A DNA stretch of 64,000 nucleotides, taken from assembly GCA_963970005.1 (NCBI GenBank), contig CAXAMN010013780.1, forward strand, positions 381,668 to 445,667. Direction: 5' to 3'. This stretch comes from Durusdinium trenchii (lineage: Eukaryota; Sar; Dinophyceae; Suessiales; Symbiodiniaceae). Both the position numbers and the translations under genes were made by a program. This document shows positions 22,125 to 31,965 of the stretch, piece after piece; the first letter of the stretch is position 1, and the number at the start of each line of letters is the position of its first letter. The notes beneath the pieces are model-generated. The model saw nothing but the letters and a program-made list of their open reading frames with translations. It searched no databases and was not told where the DNA came from.

Positions 22125-22815
22125 AAAAATGCGTTTGCACGCGTACGCAAATTTACCACTCTTCCATGGCGCAAAAAAAATACGATTTGATTGACAAATC
22201 GCATTTAAATTGCGTTTGTCGCCTCAAATCGCATTTAAAATGCGTTTTGAAAATGCGTTGCGATAAGGTCTTGCTGCGGAGGTTGCAAAAATGCGATTGA
22301 AAAATGCACTTGTCTGCGCGCGGCGCATTCTTTTTACGAAAAAATGCGTTTGTCCGGGCGCGGCGCATTTTTTGTGCGAAAAAGTGCGATTGGGATTGTC
22401 AATCGCATTTTTATTCAAAAAATGCGTTTGGGCTGCCCAATCTGCGTTTGGGCTGCGCAATCGCAAAAAAAAATGCGTTTGGGCTGTACAATCGCAAAAA
22501 AAAATGCGTTTGGACTGCGCAATCGCCAAAAGAAATGCGTTTGAGCTGCACACTTGTAAAGAGCCCAGGCGCCTTTTGTCGGCGGTGCATTTCAGTCGTA
22601 ATTTTTGCAGCAAGCAATCGCATTTTAATTGCATTGCATTTTTGGATCACATTTTTTGACATTAGCAATCGCATTTTTTTCAACATTGCATTTTCAATCG
22701 CATTTTTAACATCTAGCAATCGCATTTTTCAGAACATCGCATTTTCGATCGCATTTTCTTACTCTAGCAATCACATTTTTTCAATCAACGCATTTTCAAT
22801 CGCATTTTTTGGCAG
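22125..22815. repeat. AATGCG(A/T)TT / AATCGCATT array in two polarities
   Basis: Over 690 bp the 9-10 bp words AAATGCGTTT, AATGCGATT and their reverse complements occur more than 30 times. The left part (to about 22545) is mostly AAATGCG-type with GGGCTGC and GCGCGGCGCATT spacers. The right part (22616-22815) is mostly AATCGCATTTT in a unit of about 50 bp with ACATCTAGC spacers. The halves are therefore roughly inverted. Frames through the array are artefacts. Confidence 0.85.
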
Positions 22816-22869
22816 CCACTTGGTGTAAAAATAATTGTTTCCATGGCCTTCAGGCTCTACCTACTTAGG

Positions 22870-23490
22870 CGATCTCAACGATCGAGTCTGTGAAGACTTT
22901 CATCCCTGGTGGCTTGCAAACGGGAGAGGTCAGGGTTTGGCAGGTCTTGGTCGTGCGCACACATAGGTCAGAGAACCCGAAGCTTGCCCTCACAATGGCA
23001 GTTTTTCGAGGAGCTCTTTTCCGAAAGAAGACTGCAAAGAGGCAAGCCTTTGTGTCAACGTGCCGTGGTGCCAAGCAATTTCGATGGCTTTGTTGAAGAG
23101 TGCACGTTCGTGCCCGTTCGTGCATGTTGCCTTTGTTACCTTTGCTTGTCATTTGTGATCTGTTTTCGTTTTGAGGGCTGGCTGGCAGTTGATACCATAC
23201 AAGTTCATATGCAATTTGAAGTTGAAGCCACTCTCAGGGTGGCCACAGAAAGCTGCAACATCATGATGCGAGACCTTTTTTCGCTCTTGGACCATCATGT
23301 GCGGTCATGCGTGGTGCGGCTTCCGTGTTTCAAACTCAGGGATCGGAAAAAGTCATCGGACAGACTTCGCATCGTTTTCGGTGTGACGCATCGAAGCACG
23401 GTGGGCCCGCGCCCGCCCACACCTTTGCCAGAAAAGGCTTCGAGCTGCATTTCTATTTCGTTGGGTTCTCTTGCGTTTCCGCCTTAAAGG
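22870..23490 (+). other. Coding-like segment, boundaries unresolved
   Basis: A plus frame contains QFFEELFSERRLQRGK and, further on, ATESCNIMMRDLFSLLDHH. These look protein-like, but frame choice and splice sites cannot be settled. It probably belongs to the same 18-25 kb locus. Confidence 0.25.
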
Positions 23491-23952
23491 TCATTTTTTT
23501 GAGAGCATTGTCCTTTTTTGGGGTTGCCTTATGAGAAATGGGGTCGATTGGGGGCGAGCTTCGGACACGCAAGCTTCCAAAACCTGAACGCGTCGCAAAT
23601 GGTCCCAAGCATTGGATGGACGCTTGAGAACACGTCGGGCATCAAGGGTTTTCATAGGAAAAAGGACCTTAACTTGACACGCTAGTTTTTCCACTCAAAC
23701 TTTTCTCTGAAAATCTGACCCCCCAAGTTGCCCCAGTCCCTTTTGGGCCCTCCAAACATTGAATTTTTAGGTGTAAACAGGGATTTGGCAGCTTTTCAGG
23801 CCAAGGCTCTTTTGCTTTGGCAAGCGGACCGGAGTTGCCTGATCATGCTAGCCTTCTCATTGTTTTTGACCATGCTGCGCGTGTCGTGGGGGCTGTAGCG
23901 GGCCTTGGGCATTCTCTGGATGTTGTTGAGCCAGCTGAGTGGCTCTCGCAAG

Positions 23953-24193
23953 GATCACTTCCGTGGAGTTGGATGCGGAGCTGTGCACGCGGCTGCACGT
24001 TTTGTTGCTCACTCACGCCTCGTTTGCCAGTGACGAATGGGCTGCTTCGCTTCGATGCATCTTGCGCCACCTATCCTGTGGTTCTTGACCCCATCGTGAA
24101 GAGGGAGTGGTGCCAGGGGAGTTGAACAGGGATTTCCTGCAATGCAAGGAGTTAAGCTTGATAAGTTTCTTGGAACATTTGCACCGCATTTGA
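23953..24193 (+). pseudogene. Coding-like frame interrupted by one in-frame TGA
   Basis: A single frame reads SVELDAELCTRLHVLLLTHA, meets TGA near 24086, then continues open with ELNRDFLQCKELSLISFLEH to a stop at about 24191. Both halves have the same coding character, so one C-to-T change in CGA would explain the break. Alternatively the TGA lies in a short intron. No family recognised. Confidence 0.35.
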
Positions 24194-24628
24194 TTGTGTT
24201 TTTTTGGTGAGTCTGATACCAAAAATCAGGGCCGATCGAAGACAGGTGTCGAGTCAAATGGCGGTGCGTTGCAGCAAGTGTGGAGGACAGACCATCCATC
24301 TGATTGTATCCAACCCTGCGGCAGCCCCAATCGCCTCGAATCGATTGAATCACGCCGTCGATCCTCAGGCTGCGCATCTAGGTGAAAGCGGAGACCTTCG
24401 AGCTGGTCATTGAGATGCGGTCTGCTTGCATTCCGCCAGTCGCAGTGAGGGAAGCACCGGGCGCCGGAAAGACTATAATTTTCACGCCTGACTCATTCAC
24501 AAATTCGGCCAAAGGGCGGGCCAACATCCAGACGTTTGTGGAAGAGCTGCGAAGATTGCATGTGAGGGCTCATGGAAGAGATGTGGTCGATGGGAATGGT
24601 TCCTTGCTGAAGTCTGTTGTGTCTTCAG

Positions 24629-24836
24629 GGCCCCATCTTTTCTTCTTTCTGCTTGGAGTGCTGACAAGCACAAATTCAGCGGCGCCTTTCCTCAATATGT
24701 ACCGAAGAGATTGGGAGAGTGTGTGCCCCAGGCGTTTGGGGCTGGGGGCGGGAAAAGCAAGAACACTCGCGAGTTGTACAATCTCTTCAGGGAAATTGAC
24801 AAGGCGGGCGCTCCAAATTTAGAGATTTCTTCGTGA
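24629..24836 (+). CDS. Candidate terminal exon of the 18-25 kb locus
   Basis: An acceptor GTCTTCAG at 24628 opens a frame with ADKHKFSGAFPQYVPKRLG, a Gly/Lys-rich turn (GAGGGKSKNTRELYNLFREI) and a stop at 24834-24836. It is protein-like throughout and possibly the last exon. An overlapping frame at 24382-24822 contains GAGKT by chance and lacks the rest of a P-loop fold. Confidence 0.4.
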
Positions 24837-26029
24837 GCCGCATGGATCCAGGGTGGGGGATGATTAGAGTATGGAACTATGGGCTTCCTGTGGACTGCGG
24901 GTTCACTCAGCGGTAGATAGGAAATCCATGGAAATCCTTTGTTATTTGCACTTGCGACCTAAATTCAAAGGCTTTTATAGAGGTGGAGGTGGAGACCGTG
25001 CCGGCTTGGCCGCTTTCACTTAGCGCAGGGGGCACGAGCCCCCCAAGTTGCCCTTGCCTTCCGTTGGTCGCCGACTGCGTTGGAAAGTGTTCGAGCTGAC
25101 ATTTGCTCTTTATGTTTGCTTTTGTCGTGAGATTCGTGTCGCGGCGCGACCAATGAAAGGCAGCGGCTGGACACTGAAGCAGGATGCTTCGAATGAAGCT
25201 GATTTGTACTTGCAGGGGGGGTCCAATTCTTTTGGTCGCATGGAAATGTACTTTCAGGGTCCCCCTCCCCCCACCTCACAATAGCCCCTCGTTCTTATTA
25301 ATGGCAACAGCATTTATGGGTTATGTCTTACCTTTAGAAAAGTCATTTATATTCAATCATTTAAGGTAGGCAGGGTCGGTGATGATGAATTATTTGGGAA
25401 GCTTCGAATCAACGTCTCCCAATGTTTGAATGCTCAAGCCAAACTGGGGAGACGCCCCTTGAGGAGCAGTGTCGCTGCTGGTACCTCAAGCTAAACTTTT
25501 TCTCCCACCCTGCCACACCCTGTTAGTTACTTTCATGTCCACCTGGTGCTAGTCGAGCTGGTGGCTGACTTGGCTTGTTGCCGGAAGAGTCTGGTTACCT
25601 GGTGACAGTCGCTTCACCTGTGGCCTTGCTGGTGCTTGATGGCCGTATTCCGGGTTACTTTCAGTTACCACGGCTATGCTTGTGACGCTTGCAGCCTGGG
25701 CTGTCGGCCACATGAGATGGGGACTGTGCTGTCTGCCGCTGTCGTCCGGTTGTCCTTTTCCGGCTGCCCGCCGCCTAGCCATCATACCTGTTCTGTCGGT
25801 CCCAGGTATTGACGATGACTAGGGAGTTTCATTTAATCTTTTCATCGCTCTGTCCAGAGCTGGCATCCGTTGTGGCCGTAGGACCGCCCCTGCAGTATCC
25901 TCTCGGTCACTACATACGGATGGAGTGCTCCCACAGGGAGAGTGTCAGATGTCAGATGACACAAGCGACGTGGGTCGCATTTCGAACCAAAGCACTTTAG
26001 TACAGACAGTACAGACCTGAATCGATTCG
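24837..26029. other. Stretch without a supported gene
   Basis: Small frames on both strands with no domain. GGCTTTTATAGAGGTGG near 24970 resembles a single copy of the 13.6-14.3 kb array motif. Confidence 0.35.
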
Positions 26030-26830
26030 CAGAAAAGGGTAGCAGCAGTCGACATATGTTGAGCGAGATTCATCGAATATTATTAAGGAAATTCGAAGCC
26101 CTTTTTTGAAGGGCCTAGAGTCACCAATAAAGAAAAGACAGCCGCGAGCACGAAAAATAAAGAAACGGTGCATGATCCATAAAATATAAAGAACTAGTCA
26201 TTGACCGCCCAGTTAATATAAAAGAAAAATGGGCTCATTGAATTATAGAAAAGAATGAAAGAAAGTGAATGATCCTTTATTTTAATGGAGAATAAAATAA
26301 AGGGAATGAACGAATAATGAAAGATACGGCAGTTAATGGATTTTACAGACAACCAACCGTCCATTACAAAGAATTATTGACCATTAACTGCCAAGGAACA
26401 AATCATCCAAGAAGCATTCTATCTTTCATGGTATTTTCTAGAACTATAAAGATAGAATGCCCACCATTATTTATTTTTATTTGGTGGTTCTTGGATGATG
26501 CCCATGATTTTTTTCTTTTCATTCTTTAAAATTCATGGTATCCTTTAATCTACTTCTTTAATCTATAATCATGAGGACATTATTTTTTAAATATTCATGC
26601 CCGGTCAATTGCTAGGCTAGTATATTACTATTGGTTGACCATTAATTTATTGACGGCAGCCTTTTTGTTTGGTAATGAATAATGCTTGTGGAGGAAATCA
26701 ATGGTCAACATGTTCAATGGTTTTTATATTTTACATGGGAAATTTTCTATAAGATAAAAACAATCCAAAACAAAAAACTAGCCGATAGCCCCACCAATTA
26801 CAGTAATATAAATTAAAATTGGTGGTCAAG
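26030..26830. repeat. AT-rich island of perfect hairpins
   Basis: This block is far more AT-rich than its surroundings and consists largely of short perfect inverted repeats. GCCCTT/AAGGGC lies at 26098-26114. An 11-bp stem lies at 26274-26284/26293-26303. A 12-bp stem lies at 26328-26339/26381-26392. A three-way structure lies at 26402-26499. A 9-bp stem lies at 26791-26799/26817-26825. The word TTGACCATTAA recurs at about 26378 and 26633. Such stem-loop-dense AT-rich DNA resembles intergenic dinoflagellate mitochondrial DNA or double-hairpin elements. No organellar gene fragment is recognised. Confidence 0.75.
26402..26499. repeat. 98-bp nested palindrome forming a three-way junction
   Basis: The outer stem ATCATCCAAGAA (26402-26413) pairs with 26488-26499. 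The first inner stem GCATTCTATCTTT (26414-26426) pairs with 26448-26460. The second inner stem CCACCA (26461-26466) pairs with 26482-26487. All arms are perfect. The three helices abut with no unpaired base between them, so the order is outer, inner 1, inner 2, outer. Confidence 0.9.
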
Positions 26831-27260
26831 AGTTTTTTGAAATAATTTGTACTTCCTGGCGGCAAAAAATAAGTAACTCTATTTTTGGGGATCGAGGGTG
26901 ACGGGATGGATCACCTACAGAAAAGACAACTCTCACATACAAGCAAGAAATTTGTCTGAAAACGGTGTTTTTTTTTGGGGGGGGGGGTAGCATATATATA
27001 TATATACAGATTGCACTGCTACATAGGTGCACGTATCTATATATATATATTTAAATATACATATATGTACTTATGTATTGTGTTTGTGGAGACACTCAGG
27101 CACTTCTATCATTTGGGTTTCTATTCAATCGTTATTGCTGAACATTGCCTACACACGCACACATTTTTGAGAAGTTTAGATTTTGCTGCATGTATTTTAG
27201 CTCAACTTTCTCGGACTGGGTAACTTTTGGTCAGGTTGTACAGCCATGTGCACCTGCTAG
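26831..27260. other. Stretch without a gene; G-run and (TA)n
   Basis: A T/G run lies at 26970-26988, followed by (TA)n tracts to about 27067. An acceptor for the next exon lies at 27260. Confidence 0.5.
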
Positions 27261-27347
27261 GCAGACAAAGATCTGGAGACGACCCTGGAGTTGTACGCTT
27301 CCACTCGCGAGGAGCTCAAACGCGCCATTCAAGACGAGGCCATTCGG
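27261..27347 (+). CDS. Coiled-coil protein, exon A
   Basis: Twenty-nine codons lie between the acceptor CTGCTAG and a GT donor at 27348, in phase 0 at both ends. They read ADKDLETTLELYASTREELK and continue as a charged helix. It joins the downstream helical exons into a probable long coiled-coil protein. At least one more exon must lie between this and exon B, because their phases do not match. Confidence 0.45.
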
Positions 27348-27593
27348 GTTCATTGATGTTCCATCCTGATCCTGGGGAGTTCCGAAAAGCAGCTTTTGGG
27401 CTCTTTTCCCCGTCCGCTTTCGGCAGATTGCCAACGTTGTCTTCTCAGAGATCTCTATCTCTCTCTCTCTATCAACAAACATGTAAAATCAAATATGTCA
27501 AAGCCCATGGGTCAAAAGAACTTTTTGGCACCTACTACTGGGTCCCACGCCCAGTGTCGTTTTTTTTTTTGGTTCCCCGATTCACTCGTGTAG

Positions 27594-27726
27594 AAGCGCA
27601 GGTGCAGCGCCAGAAGGAGGAGGAGCAGACCTTCGCGGCGGAGCTGCAGAGTCTGAAAGAGTGGCTTCGTCCCAGCGAGAAGCGATCAAGCCCCCGAAGA
27701 AGCGAAGAAGTCGATGTTCTCCAAAG
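27594..27726 (+). CDS. Coiled-coil protein, exon B
   Basis: A T-run and GTGTAG acceptor precede a frame with QRQKEEEQTFAAELQSLKEW and an Arg/Ser-rich tail. The donor is GC (AAAG|GCAATGG), a class known in dinoflagellates. The exon ends with two bases of a codon. Exon C begins with the one base that completes it, which supports the GC-AG intron of 270 nt. Confidence 0.55.
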
Positions 27727-27996
27727 GCAATGGAATATAGAACGTTATATGATGTTTAACTATATATGCAATATATTTTTGATTGTAGTATTTTCATGCT
27801 TCTCACATGTGTTTATGTGTTCAACCAAAGGGCATAAATATGGGGCGGTTGGCAATGGCCATTTTCAGGCACAGTTTTTTGTTTGTTTAGTGTAAAGGTA
27901 GTAAGGGGTGCTTTTGGTGCCTGTATTGTACGGAATGTGCCATCCAACAAACATGTTTAAAACGCCGATGCCTTCATTGGACTGCCAGAAATCCAG

Positions 27997-28096
27997 GCGC
28001 CTGCAGCAACGACGTCATGGTGTTGACACTGCCTTAGCGTCGCGGATCGCAGAGAAGGATCGCCAGTTACAGGAGGCCGGGCTGAGCTTACAGCGG
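27997..28096 (+). CDS. Coiled-coil protein, exon C
   Basis: It follows AATCCAG and ends before GTTCAG. It continues the helix with ASRIAEKDRQLQEAGLSLQ. It starts in phase 2/1 with exon B and ends in phase 0, as required by exon D. Confidence 0.55.
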
Positions 28097-28254
28097 GTTC
28101 AGAGTATATGGCACAATCCCCAAGTTAGGTGGTTTATATGGACCCCCCATCTAAAGACATGCAGGAGTGCCAGTGCCATCTACTCTGAAACCACTGTACT
28201 CGGAGATGTTGCATTGAAGCCGCCCTGGGCCGCCCTTCCAGTGCACCTCATCAG

Positions 28255-28338
28255 GCCCACAGGCAGCTGACCGTGGAGCTGCGACAGATTGAGACACAGG
28301 AACGCAGCAACCAGGACACCAGACTTCTGCAAGAGCCG
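28255..28338 (+). CDS. Coiled-coil protein, exon D
   Basis: Twenty-eight codons lie between CATCAG and GTGATG, phase 0 at both ends. They include RQLTVELRQIETQERSNQD. The next compatible exon is at 30464, so the intervening 2,125-nt intron holds the whole ERGIC3-like gene on the same strand. Confidence 0.5.
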
Positions 28339-28637
28339 GTGATGAGAACTTTGTATTTGCATGTCTTTGTCTAGTTTGTCTAGGACGTAACTTCCCCCTC
28401 CTACACGGAGTTGTAGATTGTAGGTCATTGTAGGTGATTGGAACCTGGCAACCTCGCGGAATTTGCAGTAGTTCAGCCTCATCAGCACGAGCTTCACGTC
28501 AATGCTTTTGCCGAACTTGATTTAATTTATCGTGTGTGTTGCTGGATGGGTAAGACGGATCTATATGAATCCCGCTTGAATTGAAGGAACAATACAGTTT
28601 CACATTATGTCACATAGTGCACTGTGGCTGGCATGTC

Positions 28638-28647
28638 TTGGCCCAAG
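28638..28647 (+). promoter_or_regulatory. Possible relict spliced-leader end upstream of ERGIC3
   Basis: TTGGCCCAAG matches nine of ten bases of the 3' end of the dinoflagellate spliced leader (TTGGCTCAAG). It lies 71 nt before the ATG of an intronless gene. In this lineage such relicts mark genes copied back from trans-spliced mRNA. The match is short and could be chance. Confidence 0.25.
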
Positions 28648-28717
28648 AACCATGGCCAATTTCAGGATGAAGGAGCCGAAGGGCTCAATGCTCCTTCGTA
28701 ACTCCGCTCTGTGACGC

Positions 28718-29929
28718 ATGCGGTCCTTTGATGCCTTTGCTCGGCCGGTGCAGGAATTTCAAGTCAAGACTGCCGTGGGTGGATACATTTCGATTGGCTC
28801 TCTTTGCTTAGTTTTGGCGCTCTTTGTTGCGGAGCTCAATTACTTCCTCACGCCAGAAACGAGAGATGAAATGCTCATTGATCAGAACCAGGACCGAAAG
28901 TATTTAAACATTTCCTTCGACATCTCCTTTTCCTCTATGCCTTGCGCTGCTTTGTCTCTCAACTTGCTGGACCCGAAGAGCTTCAATGTGATGCATGTCA
29001 CTCATGAAATCTACAAGATTCGACTCTCCAAGTCGGGCCAGCGGATTGGACAACCCATCCGGGACAGCTTGCAGAATGTGGCCTCTACGCCAGCACACTT
29101 GCTGGCGGCGTCTTTGCCGGAGAGGATCATTCTAAGCAATCATTCGACTCGAAATCTCCGATGTGCATCGTGCTTTCAGAGCCATATCGATGAGGATGAC
29201 TGCTGCCCCACATGCAAGGAAGTGCAGACATCCTTTTTGAACCGGGGTTGGGATGATAGACCAGAGGAGTACGTCTTCGGGCAATGTGTGGAGCAGCTCT
29301 ACCACAAGGAGCCGCCCCAAGCAGGCGAAGGCTGCAGACTGCAGGCCAAACTCCACGTTCGAAAGGTGCCTGCAACAATACACATCGGAGTCCAGCGCAG
29401 TGTGAACGCTGAGTATGTGAAGGTTGACAAGATGACTGAACTCACTGTGATGGCCGACTTTTCACATCATGTTCATGACCTGAATTTTGGTCCAGACTTT
29501 CCTGGTTTGATTCCTGTGTTGAACGGCCGTCAGAAAGCCAATCATCAACAAGCTATGACCGAGCATTATCAGTACGACATCCATATAATTCCGACCAGCT
29601 ACCAGGATGGTGCTCAAGAGGTTCCAAGCCATCAGTATAGTGTAACTGAATATGTGAAAGCAGTGGACGCCAGCGACCCCAACCACGAGGCGGCTGCAAG
29701 TGGGTTGTGGATGAGTTATGACTTTACGCCTTTTGAAGTCCGTGTGACCACCAGCCGCAAGAGTTTATTCCATTTCTTTACTGAGTGCTGTGCCATTCTG
29801 GGTGGCATTTTTGCACCTGGCTCAGTTGTGCTTCTATTTTTGCGCAGTGAGCACACGGTGAAACCTTGTCCAAGTGTGCTGTGTGAAAGTTGCTCGTGTG
29901 ATGCATGCTGTCTTTTTGACATGTGTTGA
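28718..29929 (+). CDS. ERGIC3: ERGIC3/ERV46-type ER-Golgi cargo receptor
   Basis: A 403-residue intronless frame. Residues 1-22 match the ERGIC_N start (LDAY-like SFDAFARPVQEF), followed by a membrane segment at about 23-43. The lumenal domain carries the family's cysteine cluster at 149, 152, 162, 163 and 166, followed by NRGW at 175-178, then a DFPGLIP stretch and a C-terminal membrane segment at about 349-374. The family (human about 383 residues) works with ERV41 in COPII/COPI vesicles as a receptor for soluble cargo in the early secretory pathway. The ATG at 28718 is the first in frame and places the conserved N-terminus correctly. The cytosolic tail is unusual, with seven cysteines in the last 20 residues instead of a basic retrieval signal. 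The lack of introns and the position inside another gene's intron suggest retroposition. Confidence 0.9.
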   Translation: MRSFDAFARPVQEFQVKTAVGGYISIGSLCLVLALFVAELNYFLTPETRDEMLIDQNQDRKYLNISFDISFSSMPCAALSLNLLDPKSFNVMHVTHEIYKIRLSKSGQRIGQPIRDSLQNVASTPAHLLAASLPERIILSNHSTRNLRCASCFQSHIDEDDCCPTCKEVQTSFLNRGWDDRPEEYVFGQCVEQLYHKEPPQAGEGCRLQAKLHVRKVPATIHIGVQRSVNAEYVKVDKMTELTVMADFSHHVHDLNFGPDFPGLIPVLNGRQKANHQQAMTEHYQYDIHIIPTSYQDGAQEVPSHQYSVTEYVKAVDASDPNHEAAASGLWMSYDFTPFEVRVTTSRKSLFHFFTECCAILGGIFAPGSVVLLFLRSEHTVKPCPSVLCESCSCDACCLFDMC

Positions 29930-30463
29930 CTTCAGGATATTCAAGAGTGTCAGAAGATGTCAGAAGTGATTCAGAAGTGTAGGTTCATGTTCTGTTTGGT
30001 TGTGTGAGACTAAGGCATTTTCTGGAATGCTGGACAATTTTGCACATCAGATCCACAAGTCTCTGGACAACGGCTCTCGAGGGATGCTGGAGTGAGAGCC
30101 ATCGAGGATTCCAGTATCCTCGAGCACTGTGGAGCAAAGAAATGCTGACCTCAAAACCTCCGGCATCAACACGTGTCAAAGACCATGTACACAAGTCCGA
30201 GGCACATCCTGCTAAGCCAGAAGATGAAAAAGAAACGTGGGAATGAGCGCAGTGCAACTGCAAGATCCATTGCATAAACAGCTCCTGATGTGCAGCACAG
30301 TGCGAGCGCAGATAGCAAATGAGACTTGGTGACATTCTTACTTGCTGGATCTTACTGGTGTATACGTAGCATTTCGTTGGGAGTGACTGAGCATGTGGAA
30401 ATATGTGGAATTTGGGTTCGGATTGGCCAAGACCTATCACAGCTGAGCTGTATCCGCCTGCAG

Positions 30464-30519
30464 GATGCCCTGAGACAGGAAGTCATCAAAGCGAGGAAGC
30501 GATGGGCTGGGAGCCTCAG
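30464..30519 (+). CDS. Coiled-coil protein, exon E
   Basis: It follows CGCCTGCAG in phase 0, matching exon D, and reads DALRQEVIKARKRWAGSL. It probably ends at a GC donor (CTCAG|GCATAC). An alternative GC donor lies at GATGG|GCTGGG. It continues the charged helical character. Confidence 0.45.
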
Positions 30520-30590
30520 GCATACGACGCTCTATTTAGATATATCATATATCATTCGATATTTAGGCACATGTGCAACCTTCAATCAAG

Positions 30591-30707
30591 ATCCTCAAGC
30601 CGGTTCTGCGTGAATGCCAAGTTCGCCCCAAGGAGCAGGCATCTGCTGCAGCAAAACAACGGCTTGATCTCCATTTGGCTAGGGCCAGAACCTAAGCTTC
30701 CTGAGCT
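30591..30707 (+). CDS. Coiled-coil protein, candidate exon F
   Basis: The frame has ILKPVLRECQVRPKEQASAA and continues helical until TAA at 30705. The acceptor (ATCAAG or CTCAAG) and donor are both uncertain, and the phase with exon E depends on which GC donor is used. Confidence 0.35.
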
Positions 30708-30834
30708 GAGGCTTCCTGCAGAATTGATTCGCATACGATTCCGTTTTATTTCTCCAAAGATCCAGCATTGCTTTAGTCATTCATTCGAGCACTCTCAGTC
30801 AAACCTCGTCTCATCTCATCATATCTCATCTCAG

Positions 30835-30928
30835 CAAGGTCAAGGCTGATTGTCGAGAAATGCTCCGTGGAACTGCCATCCAGTGGGAGAAAGCTGTGTT
30901 GCAAGAGCGCAAGGCATTGAAGGACTGA
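30835..30928 (+). CDS. Coiled-coil protein, candidate last exon G
   Basis: It follows CATCTCAG. The frame reads KADCREMLRGTAIQWEKAVL, then a charged end and TGA at 30926-30928. The charged helix fits the preceding exons, so this could be the C-terminus. A GA-type donor before the stop cannot be excluded. Confidence 0.4.
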
Positions 30929-31809
30929 CGACTCACACCAGGTAACCACTGGGCATATCAATGTACATGATCATGGGACATTGCTTTGTTTCCAAGCCAA
31001 CGTTGCTTTGATACAGTGGGAGTGAGTTGTAGTATGTGAGACCCGTCACTGACACGACTATACACATGACTCCAACATGCTCCAACTATTCTTCCCTTCT
31101 TGAATAAAGTGATGCCCACGCTCTACCTGCCACACACCTCATTTCTGATTGGATGTTTGTGAGTGAATTCTTCTGCAGAAAACCTTGCCAGACACTCAGT
31201 GACCACTTAGCCTCGATGCTGGCAGGAAGCCAAGGAGAGGCGCGAGAAGTGGCAAAAGCGAGTGGACTATTCGAGGAATGCCTTTCGTGGCCACTGTGTG
31301 AAGTCCGAGTCCGAGTCACAGGGCCATACAGGGAAAGGCACAGTGTGCCGCATTTGGGAGTGTGCCAACGTTTGCCTTTGAACAGCTGTTGACCCACTTT
31401 GGAATGCTGCATTCCTGTTTGCCGCAGCCATGCGCATGCCGGCATGGCACCTAAGGACAGGAGTCTATGTGCCCCTGACATGTTGAAGTGCGGCGTTTGT
31501 CATATCAGGATGATGACCATTTGGAGGTCAAGATGCACTGACTGAAACCCTAGCAATTGCAGGGATGTATATACAGGGCGACGTCATCCGAACACGAACT
31601 GCATTGTTGTGCCTGTGAATGCAGATGATGCTCCAGATCATACTGATTGATCGTTGACATGTTCAGCTTCGGCCAAGCATGCAGCCTAGAGTCTAGCTGC
31701 AATAGATCATTTTCACACACACACATATATATATATATATCTAATCACATTATGTTATCATATTCCTTTCAAACTGGTCAAGACATCCCAAGATCTTGGC
31801 TGCTTCAAG

Positions 31810-31965
31810 GGACGCTAGAAGAGCTGAAGAATGCTCGTGCAATTGGTTCTCGAAGATTGTCACCGTCGCTTCAGCACTGCCAGGCTCGAAGCATGGACGC
31901 CAGCCGTCGAGCCATCCTGGACAGCATAGTCCCACGGGCCAAGGCCTGGCAAAGTGTCGTGCCAA
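31810..31965 (+). CDS. Candidate exon, helical
   Basis: After GCTTCAAG the frame reads TLEELKNARAIGSRRLSPSL and then SMDASRRAILDSIVPRAKAW. It is helical and basic, and may belong to the gene of the preceding exons or the next one. The donor is uncertain. Confidence 0.35.

Noticed and set aside
22224-22828. Several frames of 100-174 codons on both strands
   Set aside because: They consist of translated AATGCG-type repeat words (repeated MRL, FAIA, NAF and so on).
24382-24822. P-loop ATPase from a GAGKT string
   Set aside because: There is no Walker B or surrounding fold. The overlapping frame is more protein-like over the second half.
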